The translations under genes were made by a program, and so were the position numbers. The notes beneath the pieces are model-generated. The model worked only from the letters and a program-made list of their open reading frames with translations, was not told where the DNA came from and ran no database searches. From assembly GCA_947683425.1 (NCBI GenBank), contig CANTUQ010000004.1:11880001-11944000 (forward strand): a stretch of DNA of 64,000 nucleotides. Reading direction: 5' to 3'. The stretch is from Excoecaria cochinchinensis (Eukaryota > Streptophyta > Magnoliopsida > Malpighiales > Euphorbiaceae). Below are positions 58,206 through 64,000 of the stretch, one piece after another (the first letter of the stretch is position 1; every line of letters starts with the position of its first letter).

Positions 58206-58960
58206 ATGGGAGGATTATCCCTGGATTTGAGATCTTCAACGAAGTATTCGACTGGGATGTCGGGGTTATCAAGACCGCTGAGAGTTTCTGGGATGAAGAG
58301 GTCATGACTCAGTGCATTGCTTGGGACAGATGCGAGCCCGAAGAGATCGTCACCGAGAAGATGTTGTTTGCCACGCTGAAAGGGAAAGAGAAGATGGCAG
58401 AAATAGAACTGAAGATGGGGGATTTAAAGATTTCCTCAGACACACCTGAAGGGCCTCTGCTGAATCAGGAAGCCAATGAGCAAGCTGCAACAGCATCAAT
58501 CTCTAGGGAGGCAGAAGAAGACTCTAGCTTAGATTGTCTTTTCATTCCAGAACTTTTTTATGATGTAAATGACAATTATAATATTATTAATAAGGCAAAT
58601 GATTTCTCTTACTTGTGCGATGCTTCTAACAGTTTCAACATGCATGAACATGATCATATTCCATCAATTTTTGACATTGATTCCACTGATACAATGCCTT
58701 TTAATCTTGGAACCTTGGAAAATCCGAAAGAAATTCTAATAGCATCAAATATAACTCCTGATGAGAGAGAAAAATTTGAGGGAGTAATAATAAAACATGA
58801 AAAAGTCTTTGCCTGGACCTACGAGGACATGCCAGGGATCGACCGAGACGTAGCAGAGCATGCCATCTTGACTTATCCAGATTATAAGCCTGCAAAGCAA
58901 AAGTTGAGATGGCTCAGGCCAGAATGGGCAGACAAGGTCAAGGAGGAGATTCGGCAATAG
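58151..58960 (+). pseudogene. Tat-B protease-RT linker
   Basis: From ~58151 onward all of pol lies in one frame. This part has WVNGRIIPGFEIFNEVFDWD, an Asp/Asn-rich stretch (58560-58680) and the RT entry region FAWTYEDMPGIDRDVAEHAI. It ends with TAG 58958-58960 (RQ then stop), fitting CAG to TAG. The Asn/Asp-rich insert is not a recognised domain; in Ogre relatives this interval can hold an intron, but I see no clear splice pair here. Confidence 0.75.
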
Positions 58961-59680
58961 ATTGAGGCCAAGTTCCTTATTGAAGTACAGTATCCTACAT
59001 GGTTGGCAAACGTGGTCCCTGTAGCGAAGAAAAATGGGAAGGTCAGGGTATGTGTGGATTATCGAGATCTGAACAAGGCTTACCCTAAAGATAATTTTCC
59101 ACTACCCCACATTGATGTGTTGATAGACAGCACCGCCAACTGCGCGATGTACAGCTTTGGAGACGGTTATGTGGGCTACAACCAGATCTTGAACAAGATA
59201 ACTGACTGGGTAAAGACCGCGTTCATCACAGAGTGGGGGACCTATGCTTACCGAGTCATGCCTTTTGGCCTGAAAAATGTGGGGGCCACATACCAGAGGA
59301 TGGCGACCAAGATTCTAAGTGACCTGATCAACAAGGAAGTAGAGGTCTATGTCGATGACATGATGGTCAAATCAGCCACTAGAGAGGGCCACTTTGAAGC
59401 TCTAGAGAAGTTCTTCACCAGGATTGATAAGTACAATCTGCGACTTAACCCCAAGAAGTGCATTTTCGGAGTGACTTCAGGAAAGCTGTTGGGACATGTC
59501 GTTAGCCAGAGGGGAATAGAAATTGACCCAGATAAGGTGAAGGCCATCAGAGAGATGCCCGTGCCGCAAAAGGAAAAGGATGTAAGGAGCTTTTCGAGCA
59601 AGCTGCAGTACGTCAGTCGATTCATTGCGAAGCTCACTTCGATATGCGAGCCTATTTTTAAGCTGCTTAGAAAGGATTAG
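58961..59680 (+). pseudogene. Tat-B reverse transcriptase
   Basis: Contains WLANVVPVAKKNGKVRVCVD, LPHIDVLIDST, VMPFGLKNVGATYQR, the catalytic YVDDMMVKS and LNPKKCIFGVTSGKLLGH. In FGDGYVGYNQI the first catalytic Asp is kept. It ends at TAG 59678-59680 after KLLRKD. Substitutions such as DGYVGYNQ instead of DGFSGYNQ show decay. Confidence 0.9.
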
Positions 59681-60049
59681 CCTGTAGTCTGGAATGAAGA
59701 CTGCCAGTAAGCCTTTGACAGCATCAGGGAATATCTGTTGAATCCGCCAGTGTTAAGGCTGCAGTAACCAGTCAAACCGCTTATCCTGTATCTGGCAGTG
59801 GAAGGCAGTTCTGTGGGCGCCATGACGGCTCAGGAGGATGAATTTGGAGTAGAATTCGCAGTTTATTACCTCAGCAAGAAGTTTCTGGCTTATGAAATTA
59901 AATATGTTCAAGTAGAGAAAATCTGCCTCGCAGTGATTTGGGCATCAAAGAAACTGAGACATTACTTCGATTCATACAAGGTTCAGGCAGTGGCCAAGCA
60001 GAATCCGTTGAGATATTTGCAAGAAGCGCCGTCTTTGCTTGGTAAGTAG
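59681..60049 (+). pseudogene. Tat-B RNase H
   Basis: Frame continues from RT with stops TAA 59708-59710, TAA 59764-59766 and TAG 60047-60049. YYLSKKFLAYEIKYVQVEKI and AVIWASKKLRHYF match the RNase H of Ty3/gypsy elements. The usual LAVSDxAIG start is LAVEGSSVGA, so the first acidic residue is changed. Confidence 0.82.
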
Positions 60050-61087
60050 GGGAGGTGGCTGCTTTTGCTACAGGAGTTTGATGTTGAATACATCACCCGC
60101 AAAACTATTAAGGGGCGAGCCGTAGCCGAGTTTCTTGCTGAGCATCCTATTCAAGGAGACACTCCCGAGTTCAACTTTTTGGATAAGAGCATAGTCACAA
60201 TCTCTGTCCAAGGATGGCAGTTACACTTCGATAGGGCAGTGAATAATAGAGGGGTCGGAGTTGGAATTATTTTGACAACCCCAGATAATGAGAAACTCCC
60301 CCTAGCCAAGAAGCTGAGGTACAAAGCAACCAACAATGAAGCCGAATATGAAGCATGCACTTTCGGGTTCGAAGCTCTAGCTGCTTTGGGGGCAAAGAAT
60401 ATAGAAGTCTTTGGTGACTCATCCTTAGTGATTAACCAGATCCGAGGTGAGTGGGCTGTAAAGGAAGAGCGGCTGATACCCTACGTTGAATATTTGAAAG
60501 AGGTATGTGGGCAGTTTGAAACCTGCACTTTCCACTTCATACCAAGAGACGAGAATCGTCTAGCTGATGCATTGGCAACCCTAGTGTTGATATGGGATAA
60601 TCCTAAAGGGGTAGCTATGAAGCCAGTGCTGATTTCGAGTTCTGAGAGGCCCAGCTTTGAGATCAAGCCAGTAATGGAAGTAGAAGTGGCGGATGGAAGA
60701 CCATGGTACTTTGACATTATGAATTATTTGGAAAACAATAAGTTTCCAGAGGAAACTACTGAGAAAGACCAGAGGATGATCCAGAAACTGTCTACTCAGT
60801 TCATATTCTTGGAAGGAGTGTTGTACAAAAGGCAAGCAAACGGGATTCAGCTCAGGTGCTTGAATGAAAAAGAAGCTCGCAAGGTGATGGAGGAGACCCA
60901 TGCAGGTGTCTGTGGGGCTCACATGAATGGCTTAACTCTGGCAAAGAAGATCATGAGGCAAGGCTTCTATTGGCTTATGATGGACAATGATTGCTCAAAA
61001 TATGTCAAGCAATGCCAGTTATGCCAGCAGTACGCGGATTTGAGGCACCTACCAGTATCAGAGCTACACAACCTGACATCACCTTAG
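60050..61087 (+). pseudogene. Tat-B second RNase H and integrase zinc domain
   Basis: After YITRKTIKGRAVAEFLAEHP comes the Tat-type second RNase H: WQLHFDRAVNNRGVGVGIIL, NNEAEYEACTFG, VFGDSSLVINQI and DENRLADALATL. The first Asp context HFDGS has become HFDRA. The integrase HHCC region follows (HAGVCGAHMNG, CQLCQQYADL). It ends with TAG 61085-61087. Confidence 0.88.
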
Positions 61088-61845
61088 CCTTTCGCTGCTT
61101 GGGGAATAGATATTATTGGAGATATTCGCCCTACGGTATCCAATGGGCACAGATACATCATAGTCGCAATTGACTATTTTACCAAATGGGTAGAGGCATA
61201 ATCCTTCAAAAAGATAGACGCAAGGGATATGGCCAAGTTCATAGAGAGGAATCTGGTCTGCAGATACGGCCTCCCTCACCGCATAGTGTCTGACAACGGG
61301 GTGCAGTTCATGGGGAAAACCAAGAATCTCCTTGAGAAGTATGGTATCAAGCACCATAGATCCTCTCCCTACCGACCACAAGCTAATGGGGCAGTAGAGG
61401 CCGCCAACAAAAATATGAAGAAGATCTTATCCAAGATGGTCCAAACTTACAAAGACTGGGCAGAGAAGCTACCCTTTGCACTGTGGGGATACGGGACAAC
61501 GGTAAGGACATATACGGGCGCTACGCCAATTTCCTTAGTATACGGGACGGAAGCAATATTGCTAGTTGAGGTAGAGCTCCGATCGCTGAGAGTAGTCATG
61601 GAAGCCCAAATCCCGGAGGCCGAATGGGCACGACAGAGGCTACAGCACGTAAACTTACTAGATGAGAGCAGGCTGAAGGCTTATTATCACAATCAGATCT
61701 ACCAGAAGAGGTTGGCCAGTACATTCGGAAAGAAGGTGAGAAAGCATCCGCTGAAAGAGGGGGACTTAGTGTTCAAGCAAATGAGACCGGGTATACCCGA
61801 TTGTGATAATAAGCAAATGAGACCGGGTATATACCCGATTGTGAT
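61088..61845 (+). pseudogene. Tat-B integrase core, 3'-truncated
   Basis: Same frame: WGIDIIGDIRPTVSNGHRYI, YFTKWVEA then TAA 61199-61201, IVSDNGVQFMGK, YRPQANGAVEAANKN, and the C-terminal KEGDLVFKQMRPG. The D, D and E residues are present. Sequence is lost after KQMRPG, where a 33-35-bp duplication lies and then unrelated LTR. Confidence 0.88.
61775..61845 (+). repeat. Near-tandem duplication at the element junction
   Basis: AAGCAAATGAGACCGGGTAT plus ACCCGATTGTGAT occurs at 61775-61807 and 61811-61845, separated by AAT. Copy 2 has an extra AT, making GGGTATATACCC palindromic. Confidence 0.88.
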
Positions 61846-61901
61846 TCTTAAAATATCGCCTTGGGAATGGGTTTGCCTACGTATGGGTAGGGGGTGTTAA
61901 A
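61846..61901 (+). repeat. del/Tekay LTR tail
   Basis: ATGGGTTTGCCTACGTATGG then GTAGGGGGTGTTAAA corresponds to the last bases of LTRs D1/D2 (end GTTACA changed to GTTAAA). Only ~56 bp of the 5' LTR remain. Confidence 0.75.
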
Positions 61902-61906
61902 ATTTT

Positions 61907-61918
61907 TGGTATCAGAGC
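61907..61918 (+). promoter_or_regulatory. Primer-binding site, tRNA-iMet type
   Basis: TGGTATCAGAGC followed by CCCGG, as at 40446. Confidence 0.85.
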
Positions 61919-62007
61919 CCCGGTTTAGGCGTATTTTGTGTGTTGTTGTGCATAGATACATGTTTAAGACTGTATTGGATGATGCGGTTGTCTTTCTGTT
62001 TTGCTCT

Positions 62008-63080
62008 ATGTCTTCTGATTCGGTGCGTGAGTCGCTTGAGGGATCCGCCGAGAGTGTGAATCCTCAAGCAGTGGATCCTTCTGTGTCTTTGTCAACTCAA
62101 CTAGCGAGGGTACAGCCATGCCCTTTAAGACCATGCTGAAGATTTCACAGGATATGGCTAGAGTCTTAGAGAGGGTGACTGCCCCTAGAGCCCCTATTGA
62201 GAGTATAAGGAAAGCAGGGGCAGAGGACTTTTATGGAACTAGATTGGATGAGTCAAAGTATGCTAAGAAGTGGTTAGAGAAGGTAGAGTGAGCTTTAGAT
62301 GAGATTCGGTGTCCACCTGAGAGGCACGTAGAGTGTGTGGTTGCATTGCTTCAGAGTTTCGCCTATGATTGGTGGAAATTGGCCCGTAGGCATCCTCAGT
62401 TTCCTAACCCAGTTACTTGGGAGTTCTTTGAGAGGGAGTTCACCAGTAAGTATGTAACTCAGGCTTATAAGGATGCAAAATGGGCACAGTTTTTGAGTTT
62501 CAAATAGAGAGCCATGACAGTATCAGAGTTTGAGAATGAGTTCTACTGGCTTCCGAAGTATGCTCTAGAGGGTATTTTGAGAGAGGAGTCCAGATGTAGG
62601 CACTTTGAGGCTGGTTTGAATGAGTCCCTGAGAGCCATGCTTATTTCTCTGATGAGTACTTCGGGTATTGGGTATTATCAGATTGTTCAGGCAACAGAGC
62701 GGGCTGAGAGATTAGAGTCAGTGTTGAGAGAGAGGGCACACAGAAGGCATCCCTCTCATGGAGGATCAGGATCGTCTTTATCATCGGGTAAGAGGTCTAG
62801 GAACCCGCATGATGATTCTTCTTCAGGTCCGGCTACTAGAGGCAGGAGATAGGATTCAACCATGAGTTTGAGTTCTAGTAGAGGTGGATCAGGTAATAGG
62901 ACTGAGGTGTTTCCCAAATGTTCTCTTTACAGCAGGCGCCATAGGGGTGAGTACAGGTGGCTCACGGGTGGCTGTTTTAGATGTGGGAGTATGGATCACT
63001 TCTTGGCTAGTTGTCCTAAGTTGGGTGAGACTTCTGATGATCAGCATGAGGCCAGTAGAGTTGGGTCAAATGCACCGTAA
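62008..63080 (+). pseudogene. del/Tekay gag (right-edge element)
   Basis: Starts MSSDSVRESLEGSAESVNP, close to the family D gag. A short deletion near 62112 shifts the frame. The rest is one frame to beyond 63884: WWKLARRHPQFPNPVTWEFF, FTSKYVTQAYKDAKWAQFLS, YYQIVQATERAERLE, a Ser/Gly/Arg hinge, then a damaged first knuckle (CSLYSRRHRGEY) and an intact CFRCGSMDHFLASC. Stops: TGA 62289-62291, TAG 62505-62507, TAG 62850-62852, TAA 63078-63080. Confidence 0.88.
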
Positions 63081-64000
63081 TCCGATCGGGCTAGGAGCAG
63101 AGGTAGAGGTCAAGGCGGTCGGCCTAGTGGTGGAGCTCCATCTGAGTCAGATGATCATCTTGTGGCATTTCCAGCTAGGGCATATGCTATGAGGGCTTGT
63201 GATGAGCAGGACGCCCTAGATGTGATAGCAGGTAAGTTCCTACTCTTTGACACTGAGATTTATGCTCTAATTGACCCTAGTTCCACACAATCATATATGT
63301 GCACGGATAGGTTGTTTGATATGTTGCATGTGGTTGACTAGTTAGACTATGAGGTTTGTGTGACCAGTCCTTTAGGGCATAGTGTCAATGTGAGTAGAGT
63401 GTATAGGAATTGTCCTCTTTTTGTTCAAGGAGTTGAGTTTTCTACTGATTTGATTGAGTTGCCATTTCATGAGTTTGATTTGATCTTGGGTATGGATTGG
63501 CTTAGTAAGCACTAGGCAGTGGTTGATTGTCATAAAAAAGTGGTTATATTGAGAGATAGGGATCAGTCTCCAGCGATTGTTAAAGGTTTGGGTTCGGGAA
63601 CCTTGAGTAATGTGATTTCTGCCATGCAAGCTAAGAGGTTTATGAGGAAAGGTTGTGAGGCGTTCTTAGCTTTGGTGTTGGATTCCAAGCGTGATCAGGT
63701 GAGGATTGAGGATATCCCAGTTGTTAGGGAATTTGGTGATGTGTTTCCGAGAGAGTTGCCTGGTTTGCCTCTTGAGAGAGAAGTTAAGTTGTCCATAGAG
63801 ATAGTGCTGGGTACTACTCCCATTTCGAAAGCAACTTATCGAATGGCTCCTGTAGAGTTGAGAGAGCTCAAAACTCAGCTATAAGAGTTATTGGATAAGC
63901 GGTTTATTAGACCCAGCATATCTCTATTACTCACTCAGTTTCGAAGCATGGCTTGTTTGAGCTGGTGATCAATATCGGCCTCATGACCACCCTTTCTGGG
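63081..64000 (+). pseudogene. del/Tekay protease and start of RT, cut by window end
   Basis: Same frame as gag. Linker, then protease with YALIDPSSTQSYM and FDLILGMDWLSKH, then the RT entry VVREFGDVFPRELPGLPLER and ATYRMAPVELRELK. Stops: TAG 63339-63341, TAG 63513-63515, TAA 63882-63884. The catalytic loop reads DPSS rather than DxGS. RT proper continues outside the window. Confidence 0.85.

Larger units (their letters stand above)
52646..61845 (+). mobile_element. Tat-clade element Tat-B, 3'-truncated and defective
   Basis: 5' LTR 52646-54690, primer site, ~0.9-kb leader, gag, protease, acidic linker, RT, RNase H, second RNase H and integrase up to residue-level motifs near the C-terminus. 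It then breaks at a short duplication (61775-61845) beside a del/Tekay LTR tail. The 3' end, polypurine tract and 3' LTR are missing. I count about eleven in-frame stops and two frameshifts. Confidence 0.92.

Overview
This is nuclear, repeat-dense DNA from a flowering plant. I infer this from wall-to-wall plant Ty3/gypsy LTR retrotransposons, 5-bp target-site duplications (TSDs), a tRNA-iMet primer site (TGGTATCAGAGC) with the del/Tekay ending ATTTCGAGGACGAAATTTC, and Tat-clade elements with a second RNase H. I see no host gene, rRNA gene or functional tRNA gene. The species cannot be told from the sequence.

Layout. 1-8291: a del/Tekay-like LTR tail split by a Tat solo LTR (407-2453, TSD CATAG), a minus-strand Tat-like LTR piece, a 45-bp tandem array, a decayed element end and a long LTR here called family C. 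8292-23642: a family E LTR split by a full Tat element X (11382-22900, minus strand, 479-bp LTRs, TSD ATATT), itself split by a Tat solo LTR (16000-18250, TSD GGAAG). Element X also carries, on the opposite strand, a three-exon gene with its own TATA box. 23643-23845: a tRNA-derived SINE with TSD TGTTACA. 23853-28157: AT-rich decayed repeats. 28158-37792: two head-to-head family C LTRs, the second split by a family D solo LTR (32055-34560, TSD TGAAT). 37793-41946: family D 5' LTR with gag and part of protease. 42538-52520: a roughly 3.9-kb tandem array of gag-only non-autonomous elements that share LTRs (family B). 52646-61845: a Tat element (Tat-B) with 5' LTR, gag, protease, RT, RNase H, second RNase H and integrase, cut off at its 3' end. 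61846-64000: the start of another del/Tekay element running out of the window.

Working together: the autonomous elements encode capsid (gag), protease, RT/RNase H and integrase, but every copy here carries nonsense codons or frameshifts, nearly all explainable by C-to-T decay. The gag-only family B units would need pol proteins supplied by relatives.

Most unusual: LTR families B, D and E share one layout. They have TGTNACA-type ends, a cassette of palindromic repeats about 0.9-1.5 kb from the start, and a conserved hairpin usually about 440 bp before the 3' end. The palindrome words differ between close relatives (the two D copies) yet are shared between different families (E with B, E with D). 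Tat LTRs carry their own palindrome words. This looks like an exchangeable or fast-turning module.
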